DNA from: Ziziphus jujuba
Lineage: Eukaryota > Streptophyta > Magnoliopsida > Rosales > Rhamnaceae
DNA length: 64,000 bases
NCBI RefSeq assembly: GCF_031755915.1
Contig: NC_083387.1
Coordinates: forward strand, 18,807,001-18,871,000
Reading direction: 5' to 3'
Positions within the stretch are counted from its first letter, which is position 1, and each line of letters opens with the position of its first letter. Below the pieces are notes generated by a model. That model was given only the letters and a program-made list of their open reading frames with translations. It ran no database searches and was not told the origin of the DNA. The position numbers and the translations under genes are program-made. Positions 1 to 10,895 of the stretch are shown piece after piece.

Positions 1-150
1 GTCCTTCTAGATGATGCTGTCGTCTTAGGAGACCTCCTAGGAACCAAATTATCTTTTTATGATGGTGTCCTCCTATGAGACCTCCTAGTGACCAAAGTCT
101 CTCTTTGTGCTGGAGTCATCCTAGGAGACCTCCTAGGAACCAAAGTCTCT
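1..150. repeat. 48-bp tandem repeat, about three copies
   Basis: The core GACCTCCTAG recurs at 31, 79 and 127, giving an exact 48-bp period, with nearby matches such as the ACCAAA that follows. The third copy contains a perfect inverted repeat, CCTAGGAG-AC-CTCCTAGG (120-137). The array probably continues beyond the left edge. Because 48 is a multiple of three, one frame stays open for a while, but I see no evidence of coding. The array probably lies inside the CACTA element described below. Confidence 0.8.
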
Positions 151-2559
151 ATTCCTGATACATATCTTCATCTCTTAGGTGGCATATTTAAAGTAATATT
201 TTGGCAATATTTGTTTCCCCTATATTACCATCCTGCAAGCATGAAAAATAATATCAATACTATATCTAAGGGATTGATATTGTCAATAATAGTAATCATT
301 CAATTCTTTTCTTATACATATATATATATACGTACATGTATAATGCATAAATGAAGCAATCACCACTGATCCTGTGGAAATGTTATAGTCCCTTTTTATT
401 CTATTTCTCAAACCCACATATTCATATATGTATATACATCTATATAGATGGAGGATACCATCGGTATTCCAATCTCCCCAAACTATGCACCATGCTGACA
501 CAAGGTGATCATAAATAATAATTAGACAATTAGTTATATATATTCAATAGGTGTTATTCTAATTTGATTTCTCCATTCAATTCCCAATATGCAATAATAT
601 TATATATTGATATTCATTTAGATTTTGCTATGTTATGGGTTTATTACTAGATAGGTTACAGACTCCATATTCAACATTCAGCAATTTAGAAGTTCTGAAA
701 GTCCCAATCCAAAAAACCAAAATATAATAAAAAGCTTACAAACTATCTTATTTGTTTATCGGTTGGAAAACCATATTTACTTATCTACCTCAAGTTTTTT
801 TTCCAATTTTCAGTTACCTTTTTTTTTTTTTTTTCCTTTCTTTCTTTTTTTCTTTTTCTTTTTTTTTCTTTTTTTTTTTTAACATTTTGCTTCAGTATCT
901 TTCCAAAATAAAAAATCTCAAGCTATCAAATTATGATGCTTATGTTTTTTCAAAAGCAACTGAGCAGTTCAAGAACATTCCAATCCATGAAGACTCATTA
1001 CATTATGCTAAGAACATAGGAAAAAAGATAAAAATTCAATTATGTCTCAACAGGTGGCAAATATTTCTAGAACTTTATTGTTTGAAAATATCAACCACAC
1101 TGCTAAAAACCAATAACATATAGGAATAGAGACTCCTTTCACTCAGTATACCTATCTCTCACCAAACACAGCAAACATAGAGGGAAAAAAAGAAGAAGTT
1201 ATAGATGTCTCGTACCAAGCACAGATTTGTTTCCTCTCATGCCCCTAATAAATCCTTCAATCCTTCCTTATCGGCTCATTAAATATAGTTGAGTCTTTTT
1301 CATATGTAACAAAGAACTAACACATACTTCACCTACATTTCATGGAATGAGCAACTTAGGGAAAAATGAAGAAATGGAGAAAAGAAAAAGCATAGAGAGA
1401 AATTGGGAGCAGAAACACACCTGAGATGGAGCTTGAGAGATATGCCAATCCAAGCAGTCATAGAAGCAACGAGAAGGTTAGAGAGGTGAGACAATCCAAA
1501 GAACTCTAGGAGAGAGTTTTAGAAAGGAAATAGGGCCGGTGCAATTTTATCATCGATAAGGTTTTATGTGGATCATCCATCCAAAAATTGTTTTATATGG
1601 ATTGAAACTAAAAATACAAAAAATAAATAAAATGATCTATGGGTCTATATGGAGTGTTATCAAAACATCCACTGGTTTTAGCTTTTATATGATAAATGCT
1701 TCAATATAAAATATTCATATAATAATGTTATTAGTCATATATACAATATCAATTGTTAACCAAAATTATATGTGTGGACAGTGGTTAATATAATTACTGC
1801 ACACAAATTTAATCAAGTATACAATTATTAAGAAACAACTATTTAAACAAGGCGGTTGAGTATACTATGATGCACACTTTGATTTTAAATTTTTTTCTTA
1901 TCATTTTACTCTAAACTCTATTGCCTATTATCATTAGTGCATAACGAATTTCATCCAAGAATATTGAAAAAATTGTCAAGTAAGTACTTACGTACAAATT
2001 AGAAGGGAGCAAAATGTAGCTTGATATAGGTTAGGGACTATATATGTAATAAAATCTAAAAAAATTATAAAATCTGTTTTTTATAAAGTAAATATTTACT
2101 TTTCAAAATGATTACTTAAAAAATATAATATAGGGAATGAAGGAGAAGAAATTGAACAATTACTTTAAAATTTTAATTGGAAAATTTGTAGAAAATCTCT
2201 GCATCACTTATTAATTGAAAAACTTTATTTTTAAAATCATTTGTAAGATACTAAATCTTTTATTGTTGTTATTTAATAATTTATTGCTGCAAATTAAAAG
2301 TTTTTTATTACTGTTGGATATCATTTTGATATTTTTAATTAAATAGTTTTTAGTCAAATTGTAGCATTTAATTCAATTTGTAGATATGGTTTTATAAGAA
2401 AATTAAAATTTCAAAATTTTTTTAACCATTTAATTCAATTTGTAGATATGGTTTTATATGAAAATTAAAATTTCAATATTTCATATAAGATCTAAATATT
2501 TTTTAAACTTCAAAAATTATTTTTGCAAACAAAAACTTGGTCATTGTGGATTATTTTAT
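151..2559. other. AT-rich sequence without a supported gene, probably CACTA interior
   Basis: No reading frame here has recognisable protein similarity. A T-rich tract (about 820-885) gives a spurious phenylalanine-rich frame. At about 2355-2475 a stretch of roughly 55 bp containing TTTAATTCAATTTGTAGA is repeated in tandem. If the CACTA end at 3238 belongs to one large element, this stretch is its interior, which is an inference from the missing left end. Confidence 0.4.
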
Positions 2560-3238
2560 TAATATTATTATTAACACCGTCTGGACCTATTTAATAGCCA
2601 TTGACATGGTAGCTGAAACCATTAAATTATGAATTTCATGTTTCTTTTTCTTACGTTTAGTCAAGGTTCTCACTTCCCACCACAGAAAAGCACGTGGATG
2701 GTTTCCTACCATTTCATTTACTTACCAAACATAGTTGGTCGCTGATGGCATTTAAGTAAACCTACTATAAAATTTATTTTTATCTTTTATTATTTTAAAT
2801 TCTCTTTACTGACCATTATTTCAGTCACAAATATAACATTTGACGACCCAAAATAATTTGGTCGCGGAATGCCTTGTAATAACATTATTTGCTATTTTTC
2901 CTTAAACAAAAATTTAGCTTATTTTATTAGTGATCAATATGTTGGACCCTGATAAATACTTTGAGTGACCAACACTGGTTGGTCATTGAAATTTCATGTT
3001 CCTGCCAAAAAAAATAGAGGCGGGAAGCTTGCCTTTTTAACTACCAAATAGTTTTTGGTCAGTGAAAATTACTATTTGCAACCGAGTTTATGCTCACCAT
3101 AAGAAGTCAACCAAAATTCTCCATGTATCTGTTACTATCGTTTCCGTGACTAAATATCGATCGTTGTTTTATCCATTCAGTGACCATTATTTTTGCATCA
3201 CTGATGGCTTAGTCGCTAATTCCCCTTTTTTTGTAGTG
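2560..3238. mobile_element. CACTA (En/Spm-like) transposon terminus with subterminal repeats
   Basis: The stretch ends in TTTTTTTGTAGTG, the reverse complement of CACTACAAAAAAA, which is the diagnostic terminus of plant CACTA transposons. The inner several hundred bases carry many variants of a subterminal motif in both orientations, such as TTGGTCGCTGATGGC near 2733, TTTGGTCGCGGAATGCC near 2852 and TTAGTCGCTAATTCC near 3208, as expected of transposase-binding repeats. The next three bases (3239-3241, CAC) would be one half of the 3-bp target duplication. The element interrupts an inverted gypsy gag exactly there. The opposite terminus is not in the window. No transposase is visible. Confidence 0.65.
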
Positions 3239-3241
3239 CAC

Positions 3242-3418
3242 CCTTTGATCTAGGTGATCAAAGTGAGCATTCATCCATTGTAATTGATCCAAGATTACCA
3301 TAATGTCCGTGTGCTCACCTTCACTTCCTGTAGCTCAGAAATCATCTTTGAATCCTACATATTCCTCTTCATTAATTCTTAATGATCCATCTTCTCTCTA
3401 CATCCTTGGATCTTTCAT
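3242..3418 (-). pseudogene. gag N-terminal fragment (element D)
   Basis: The ATG at 3418 follows TTTTTGCTAAC, the same context as the gag starts of elements A and C. The translation keeps the family signature around LRINEEE, ATGSEGE and MNAHFDHLDQR, with in-frame stops after codon 6 and near codon 29. It stops abruptly at the CACTA insertion, mid-gene, with GTG as the last in-frame triplet on the minus strand. In its relatives gag makes the structural particle protein that packages element RNA. This copy cannot be functional. Confidence 0.7.
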
Positions 3419-4460
3419 GTTAGCAAAAATAATACAAAAATCCTCACCAAATTAACTCCCTCACGTGTTTCACTCAAATAAGGTCTCGACACTCGTGTTT
3501 ACGCACTAGTTTCTGCTTTTACCCTCTTTTAAGCTCACACTCTCTTGCTTTTTACCACTCAAAGAATTATCTTAAAGTTCTAATTAAAATACACACAAAA
3601 TAGTAACTAGATCACACGTATGTTCTAATTCAACTTATCAACAAAATAGTAGCAAAAAGCAAGCAATACCGAGTGAATTAATAAAACCTAGTTCTTTTCT
3701 AGCAAAAACAAGGTAAATCAACAAGCAAATTTTTGGAATGAATAAAAAGCTGACCAATATTAGTAAACCAATAATTCAACGATAAAATATAGAAAAGAGA
3801 TTCAAACAATGAACAAGAAACAATTTGAACAAAATAGGGAACAATTGTTAATTGTTGTTCCTGTAATTTAAGTTTTTCTATCAAATCCTTTACCAATTTT
3901 AATCCAAATAATTTTTGCACTCAAAATTCAAATATCTAGCAGTAAAATTGAATTTCCAACTCAAACAAATTCAAATTCCCAAATTTCAACAAATCAACCC
4001 TTTTTCTTTCTATATTCGGCTTTTTTTTATTCACTCATAGAACTCAAACGCAACTAAACTAGCAAGAATCAACAACAAAAATTGCAATTCCGACACCAAA
4101 ATTCCACCAAACCTAAGACCTCACTTCAATAATAACAAATTGCATAATTTTTAGGTTTTTATGCAATAAACTTTCAAAACTTTTTTTTTTTTAATATATG
4201 AATGCAACTAATTAAGATTAAAATAGTAAAGAAAAATTAACATTAAGCCAAATTAACAAGAACAATGATGGAAAACAACCAACAAACTAGGAAGCAAAAG
4301 TACGGTAAGACAAGGAAACCTAATATGACTAGGAATATATATATATTTTTTAATATCCAAAACATGTAAAATAGATGCATCCTTAACCTGATGCTAAAAT
4401 TGTAGATTAATACAAAACAAAATAAAGCAAATAAGATAGATCAAACCTGAACAAAATCTT

Positions 4461-4473
4461 GGCTATGATACTA
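4461..4473 (-). other. Primer-binding site of element D (degenerate)
   Basis: The minus strand reads TAGTATCATAGCC two bases after the LTR end. This is a mutated version of TGGTATCAGAGCC, the complement of the 3' end of plant initiator tRNA-Met used by the related element C. Confidence 0.65.
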
Positions 4474-5045
4474 AATGATTAGAACCTGGGCCAACTTGCT
4501 CTTAAACCCGTATTAGCCTGGATAAAAAAAAAAAATTAAATTCAAGTTCTTATAGTCACCTCAAACCCTAATCAACCTGTGAGTAAAAACCTCGGTATAT
4601 GATAAAGGCACCACAATAGGTGATGGATATCCTATTGATAAGTCAAACTAAAACCTTTAAAATGGCTTTCAAAGAACAAAATAAAACCCTATAAGAATTA
4701 GAAAATTTTGGCCAACATAGAATCAAATTAGGAAATTGCCTAATTTCACACCATTTCTTAATCTAATTTGCATAAATTAATTCTTTAATTTTGAAAAAGG
4801 AATTAATTAACTTACAGTCAAATAATTAAATTTTAACTTTCCTAAAGTAATTTTTCCAGAAAATAAATAAATAAAACTAAAATAAAAGATAGTTTCCTAA
4901 AACAAAAATTCAAATTCAAATTAAGAAAGTAGTTGACTAGTTTGACCACTAAACTATCTTTGATCAATATCCAGCTTGTAAAGGCTCCAAATCAGCTCCC
5001 ATATGCCATACAAGATGCCAAATAGGATTAGTATTGATTCCCATA

Positions 5046-6173
5046 TGATGTGATTCCGCCCGAGCCATCTCAACCGATAACCCGCGGGGGTGCTGACCCG
5101 ACACGGATGAAGACTAGGCCAATCACAAGAGCTCAAATTAAGAGATTTAAGGAAAACCTGAGAGTATTTATATAGGGGGTAATCAATCTCAACAGAGCTT
5201 GTCCATACTTGAAGATACAAAGCCTATTCTAAGCATCCAAGTGGTGGAAGCCGATACGGACCCGGGTAACAGTTTTGGTGCAAATATGGACAACGGGCAG
5301 CATGAAATGGTTCCAACTCTTTATGGATTAAATACATATGTCTAAGAGGATGTGGAATCAAGTCAATCCAGCTTCAACGGTATTCAAAAAGGAGTTGTAC
5401 GGACAACTTCAAATTTGGCATGTTTTTTACTGTATTTTGTGCTTGCTTTACTGAATTTTGCTGAGTTGGCTTTTTCTTCCTCTTCCAATCATGGGCAACG
5501 TGTGGGACTTCATATTCAGCTTATTTGGCATGCTACAAAGCATATTGAAGCTGATTTGGAGCTCAATTTGGTCAAAGATTAGTCAAAGTCAACTTAGTCA
5601 AAAAACTAGTATTATAGTTTCCTAATTTGATTCTACTTTTTGTTTTAGGAAATTACCATTACTTTTTAGTTTTATTTATTTATTTTCTGGAACAATAAGT
5701 TTAGAAAATTTATTATTTTATTATTTTCATTGTAAATTAATTAATTCCTAATTCAAAATAAAGGAATTAATTAATCCAAATTGGATTAGGAAAGGAGTGA
5801 GAATTTCAGCCACCATAGAACTCTTCATTGTGTGGCTGATTTTTTCTAGGTTTAGGGTTTATTTTGTTTCTTTCAAAACCTATTTAAAGGCTTATTTTTC
5901 AATATGAATACAACTTTGATTTGATTAAGAAAATACTTGTGAGATTAATTATCTCTTTGTTCTTTGAGTTCATCTAAAATACCATTAGAGAATTTGTTTT
6001 AGCTTGACTTATCAATAGGTTTTCCATCCCCTATTGTGGCGTCTACATTATACCAAGGTTTCTAACCATAGGTTGGTTAGGGTTTGAGGCCAATTCCATT
6101 AGAACTTGAACTTAATTAAGATCTGGGCTAATATAATACTGGTTTAGGAGCAGGTCGTCCTAGGTTCGTATCA
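5046..6173 (+). repeat. 5' LTR of element A
   Basis: It begins TGATGTGATTCCG and ends GGTTCGTATCA, the same ends as the 3' LTR, and is 1128 bp. The LTR limits of this family are confirmed independently by element C, which has a perfect target duplication. The first 130 bp still contain the reading frame of the polyprotein tail (ending GAGAGTATTTATATAG). Confidence 0.88.
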
Positions 6174-6175
6174 TT

Positions 6176-6188
6176 TGGTATCAAAGCC
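6176..6188 (+). other. Primer-binding site of element A
   Basis: TGGTATCAAAGCC lies two bases after the 5' LTR. It differs by one base from the initiator tRNA-Met complement seen in element C. Confidence 0.8.
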
Positions 6189-7325
6189 AAATTTTGTTGA
6201 GGTTTGATCTATCTTTAATTGCTTTATTTGTTTTTGTGTTATTCTGGAATTTTAGCATTAGGTTAAGGTTGCTTCTATCACCATACATGTTCTGCATCTT
6301 AAAAAAAAAAAAAAAATACATTCCTAGCTGAATTAGGATTTCCTAGTTTTACCGTAGTTTTTGTTTCCTAGTTTGTTGGTTGTCTTTCATCATTGTTATT
6401 TTAATTTGGTTATTTTTTATTTTTATTTTCTGTTTTAGTCTTAAATATTTGCATTCATCTATTTAAAAAAAAAAAAAAAGAGTTTGTGGCAACATTTGAA
6501 AAAAAAAAAAAACTGCACATTTGTGGTTATTTGGAAGTCACGGGTTTGGTGAATTTTTGGAGTTGGAATTGCAAATTTGTTGTTTATTCTTGCTACTGCA
6601 GTTGTGTCTAATATTCAGTGAGTGAAAAAAATGAAAAAAGAGAAGAAAAAAAGAAAAGAAGAAAAAGCCGAATTAAAAAAAAAAAAAAATAGGCTTGTTG
6701 AATTTGGTGTTGCTGGAAATTTCTTGTAACTGCTGCTGTGTTGATTATTTATTCGATATTTGGAGTTTTTGAGAGTTATTTTTGCTGCTGGATATTTGAG
6801 TTTGAGTGATAAATTATTTGGATTAAAATTAGTTAAAGGATTTGATACAGAACTTGAATTACAAGAACAACAACCAACAACTTTTCTATATTTTTGTTCT
6901 CTTTGATTCTTGTTCGTATTTGAAATTCTTTTTCTAGAATTTTATTCTTGAACTCATAATCTATTACCATCTAGTCCAGTTCTTGAAAATTCCAAAGTTT
7001 TCTCATTAATTTGCTTTATTTTGTCTAGAAAAAAAAATCGAAAATAGGTATTTTCATTCCGTTCGGTATTTTTTTATTTTTGCTTACTGTTTTGTTGATA
7101 AGTTTAATTAAAACATACTAGTGATCTAATTGCTGTTTTTTGGGTGTTTTAATTAGAATTTTGAGATAATTCATTGAGTGGAAAAAGGCAAGAGTGTGTG
7201 AGCTTAAAAGAGGGTAAAAGCCGAAACTAGTGTGCAAACACGAGTGTCGAGACCTTGTTTGAGTGAAACATGTGAGGGAGTGAATAATTTGAGGATTTAT
7301 TTTATTTTTGCAGTATTTTACTAAC
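6189..7325 (+). other. Untranslated leader of element A
   Basis: About 1.1 kb of T-rich sequence with several A tracts (6301-6317, 6463-6479, 6675-6689). The last 120 bp contain GAGTGTCGAGACCTTGTT followed by CTAACATGG at the gag start, a block also found in front of gag in D, C and H. No open reading frame of note. Confidence 0.7.
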
Positions 7326-8594
7326 ATGGCAGATTCTAGAATAAGAAGAGGAGGTCCACCCTTGAGGATCAATGAGGAAGAGTCCATAGCATTCCATGGC
7401 GATGCCCGAGCTACCGGGAGTGGAGACCAAGTGGACATGAGAGCTGTTTTAGAGTCAATACAGCGGGTTAGTGCTCAAGTTGAGCATATGAATCAAAGAA
7501 TGGGAAGGATAGAAGCCTCACAATGAATGTCGAACACAAGAAATAGGCAAGAATTCCATGGAGGACGAGGCCAAGGACGAGGAGGTCGCGAGAGACCGAG
7601 AGAGGAATTTGATGAGGAGCCATTCGGTGGAGACTTTGAGGAAGGTATGGATGAAACTTTTGCTGTCCAAGATAGAGCTGGCCGTGGAAGATATAGGAGG
7701 GAAGATACAGATGATGATTTGGGAAATATCAAGGTTAACATCCCACCTTTTATGGGTAAAAGTGATCCCGAAGCTTATTTGGAGTGGGAAGAAAAAATGG
7801 AGATGATTTTTGACTGCCACAACTATTCGGAAGGTAAGAAGGTGAAGTTGGCAGCAATGGAGTTTGGCCATTATGCACTCCAATGGTGGACAAATGAGCA
7901 AAGCACCCGAAGGAGAGTTGGTGATTACTTGATTACAACATGGCGACAAATGAAAGGAGCCATCAGAAAGCGGTTTGTGCCATCACATTACCATAGGTTG
8001 CTGCATCAACGGCTTCAATCTTTGTCTCAAGGAAGTAAGTCCGTGGAGGATTATTACAAAGAGATGGAGATGTTAATGATGAGGCTGAGTATGAATGAGG
8101 ATAGAGAGGCAACAATGGCGAGATTTCTTGGTGGTTTGAACCGTGACATTGCCAACCAGCTTGAATTACAACAATACTTGGAATTGGAGGAGATGTTGCA
8201 TGTAGCAATTAAGCTTGAGAACCAATTCAAGAGGAGGGGTGTTAGCACATGGTTTGGAGGAGTTTCTAGCAGTGGAAGGACAAGTTCAACTGGCTGGAAA
8301 AACAATTGCACTTATGAAAGAAAGCTGAGGCCGAAACTTGGTGAAGAAGCTACCAACCGGCCGAGAAGAGAATTTAAAATCGAATCTGCCCAAGCCATTA
8401 AAGGTGAGGTAAAATCTGAACCTAAACCTCAAAAATCAAGAGAAATTATTTGTTTCAAGTGCCAAGGAAGAGGACACATAGCCAGCCAATGCCCGAATAG
8501 AAGGATAATGGTAATAAGGGGTAATGGAGAGGTGGAATCCGAAAGTGAGGCTAAATTTGGTCTCAAGGAGGGTACTTTCTGTTTACAAGGATGA
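7326..8594 (+). pseudogene. gag of element A, one internal stop
   Basis: Encodes the capsid/nucleocapsid polyprotein that would package element RNA. The frame is continuous from the ATG at 7326 to 8594 except for a TGA at 7524-7526. The N-terminus has LRINEEES and a short coiled-coil-like region. The middle holds the retrotransposon gag domain, with DCHNYSEGKKVKLA, HYALQWW, KRFVPSHYHR and SVEDYYKEMEMLMMR. Near 8449-8490 is a CCHC zinc knuckle, CFKCQGRGHIASQC. The frame ends prematurely at 8594: compared with element C the sequence should continue into protease, so a frameshift or stop separates them. An ATG at 7308 also exists, but the conserved start context is at 7326. Confidence 0.85.
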
Positions 8595-8599
8595 AGAAT

Positions 8600-9291
8600 A
8601 AATTCAATGAGGGAACATCTTCCACACTCGTTGTGAAATACAAGGTAAAATTTGTAGCATGATTGTAGATAGTGGGAGTTGTACTAATGTAATAAGAAAC
8701 CTTGTAGTTGATAAATTAGGCTTAAAAACAATAAAACATCCTGAACCATATAGATTACAATGGCTTAATGATAGTGGTGAGATGAAAGTAAACAAACAAG
8801 CCAAAGTAAAAATTAATATAGGTAGATATGAGGATGTAGTTTTATGTGATATTGTACCCATGATTGCTGGACATATATTCTTAGGTAGGCCATGGCAATT
8901 TGATAAAGATGCTACTCATTTTGGTCGAGAAAATAGTATTGTTTTTAGGTTTAAAGGGAAGAAGGTTAAGCTAGAACCATCATCTCCTAAAGAGGTTTAC
9001 GAAGACCAATTACAAATGCAACAAAGGAGAGAAGCCGAAAAGCTCAAGGAAAAAGCAAGTATGGCACCAATGGCTTCACCATTCTTTCAAGAAGGTGAGA
9101 TTGAGGTTGCTGATCAAGGTAAGCTTTCTAAAACCCAAATTGAGTGGAAAAACCAAGAAAAAGTCGAGAGAGGGGTGAGAAAAGAGAGCAAACCCGAGAG
9201 TACCAAAAATCTGGAAATTTCCGCCAATGATAGCCAAACCGAGGGAAGAAAAAGAAAAGAAAGGAAAAGAAAGGAAAGAAAGAAAAAGTAA
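8600..9291 (+). pseudogene. Retropepsin-type protease region of element A
   Basis: Aspartic protease that would cleave the Gag-Pol polyprotein. Upstream sequence around 8610-8658 encodes the family's NIFHTRC-like lead-in, out of frame with gag. From 8659 the frame reads IVDSGSCTNVI with the catalytic D-S-G, then YRLQWLNDSGE, KVNKQAKVKINIG and the second conserved block IFLGRPWQFD. After the protease the frame runs into a lysine/glutamate-rich linker ending in a KERKRKERKKK run (AAAGAAAGGAAAAG repeats around 9240-9290), where a frame change occurs. The catalytic residues look intact, but without the rest of pol the enzyme is part of a dead element. Confidence 0.8.
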
Positions 9292-9895
9292 AAATTTTTA
9301 TTTGAGTTTTGGGGATGTTAATAAGGCTATCTTGGGTAAGAAACCATTGCTGGTTATGAATATTAAAGATACTTACTTAAAGATGTTTTTGTTGCATAGA
9401 ACTTTATCTGCATTATTGAAAGCTTTACTTAGTGGAAATTTAAAAATTTGGGAGAGATTATTTGCTAAAATTAAAAAGTGTGATGAACTTGTATTTCTAG
9501 TATTTGTTGTGATAGTGTTTGACCCAGGAGATTGGTTTTGGTTTCAATCAAGGAAGAAGAGGCTCCCCGAACAAAAAAAGTCCAAGCCTATGCCGCATGC
9601 GGAGGAATCTTTTCATGTTTTGGAGCCGAATAACAACAATGCCTACAAGCTTGATTTACCGGGTGAGTATAACATGAGTGCTGTATTTAATGTTGTTGAT
9701 TTAACTCCTTTTTCTACAGGTGATGATCTTGATTTGAGGACAAATCCTTTTCAAGATGAGGGGAATGATGTGATTCCGCTCGAGCCCGCTCAACCGATAA
9801 CCCGCTGGGGTGCTAACCCGACACGGATGAAGACCAGGCCAATCACAAGAGCTCAAATTAAGAGATTTAAGGACAACGTGGGAGCATTTATATAG
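9227..9895 (+). pseudogene. pol junction remnant and integrase C-terminus reaching into the 3' LTR (element A)
   Basis: The frame starts in the linker and keeps GDVNKAILGKKPLLV, the segment that normally precedes reverse transcriptase. It then jumps to HRTLSALLKALL and a short piece resembling the end of the integrase core, and on to the integrase C-terminal domain: DPGDWFWFQSRKKR, FHVLEPNNNNAYKLDLPGEY and FNVVDLTPF. RT, RNase H and the DDE core are missing. The final 43 codons lie inside the 3' LTR (from 9766) and end in PITRAQIKRFKDNVGAFI. Elements B and C encode the corresponding tail at the same place. The tail resembles what I recall of the C-terminal extension of CRM-type chromovirus integrases, but that assignment is untested. 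Confidence 0.75.
9753..9765 (+). other. Polypurine tract of element A
   Basis: AAGATGAGGGGAA sits immediately before the TGATG start of the 3' LTR. It would prime plus-strand DNA synthesis. It is coding at the same time, within NPFQDEGN. Confidence 0.75.
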
Positions 9896-10895
9896 GGGGT
9901 GATCAATTCTCAACAGAGTTATCCATACTTGAAGATGCAAAGCCTATTCTAAGCATCCAAGTGGTGGAAGCCGATACGGACCCGGGTAGCAGGTTTGGTG
10001 CAAATATGGACAATGGGCAACATGAAATGGTTCCAACTCTTTAAGGATTCAATACATATGTCTAAGAGTATATGGAATCAAGTCAAGGTAGCTTCAAAGG
10101 CATTCAAAAAGGGGTTGTATGGACAGCTTCAAATTTGGCCTATTTTTTACTGTATTTTGTGCTAGCTTTACTGTATTTTGCTGAGTTGGCTTTTTCTTCC
10201 TCTTCCAATCATGGGTAACATCTGGGACTTCATATTCATCTTATTTGGCATCCTAAAAAGCATATTGAAGCTGATTTGGAGCTCAATTTGGTCAAAGATT
10301 GGTCAAAATCAACATAGTCAAAAAGCTAGTATTATAGTTTCCTAATTTGATTCTACTTTTTGTTTTAGAAAATTACCATTACTTTTTAGTTTTTATTTAT
10401 TTATTTTCTGGAACAATAAGTTTAGGAAAGTTATTATTTTATTATTTTCATTATAAATTAATTAATTCCTAATTCAAAATAAAGGAATTAATTAATCCAA
10501 ATTAGATTAGGAAAGAAGTGAAAATTTCGGCCACCATAGGAAACTACTTTGTATAGGTGGTTTTCCCTTTGTTTTTAGGGTTTTATTTCATGGATTTTTA
10601 GCCTATTTAAAGGCTTATTTTTCAATAAGAAAGAAGCTTGAATTTTATACAGAAAATTATTTATGAGATTGAATTCTCCTTGTTCTTTTGAACACCTAAA
10701 ACACCATTAGTGAATGAGTGTTTTAGTTTGATTTATCAATAGGCCTTCCATCACCTATTGTGGCATCTTCACTATGTACCAAAGTTTCTAATCATAGGTT
10801 GGTTAAGGGTCAAGGTGACCATTAGAACTTGAACATAATTAGATTCGGGCTAATATAATACGGGTTTAGGAGCAGGTCGTCCTAGGTTCGTATCA
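9766..10895 (+). repeat. 3' LTR of element A
   Basis: 1130 bp, collinear with 5046-6173. Its end GGTTCGTATCA is followed by unrelated sequence (GCTTGTGCCC), which fixes the right limit. The first 130 bp encode the polyprotein tail. Confidence 0.88.

Larger units (their letters stand above)
3242..5045 (-). mobile_element. Inverted 5' part of an A-family Ty3/gypsy element (D)
   Basis: Read on the minus strand from 5045, this is a partial LTR (to 4476, ending TAATCA), a primer-binding site, a leader of about 1.05 kb and the first 59 or so codons of gag. It is cut off at 3242 by the CACTA terminus. It matches element A segment by segment in opposite orientation, including the leader motif GAGTGTCGAGACCTT. 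The LTR is cut at 5045, where element A begins, so only about half of it remains. The match to A and C is clear, but it is diverged and carries stops. Confidence 0.75.
5046..10895 (+). mobile_element. Ty3/gypsy element A, internally deleted
   Basis: Order: LTR (5046-6173), PBS, leader, gag, protease, a short remnant of the pol junction and integrase C-terminus, polypurine tract, LTR (9766-10895). Reverse transcriptase, RNase H and the integrase catalytic core are absent, so the copy cannot move by itself. The two LTRs differ at roughly 7% of positions in the first 430 bp by eye, so the insertion is not recent. The bases flanking the two ends (CCATA before, GCTTG after) do not match, so the copy has probably been rearranged with its neighbours D and B. 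Confidence 0.85.

Noticed and set aside
752..1123. 123-codon phenylalanine-rich frame
   Set aside because: Produced by the T-rich tract; no domain and no support as a gene.
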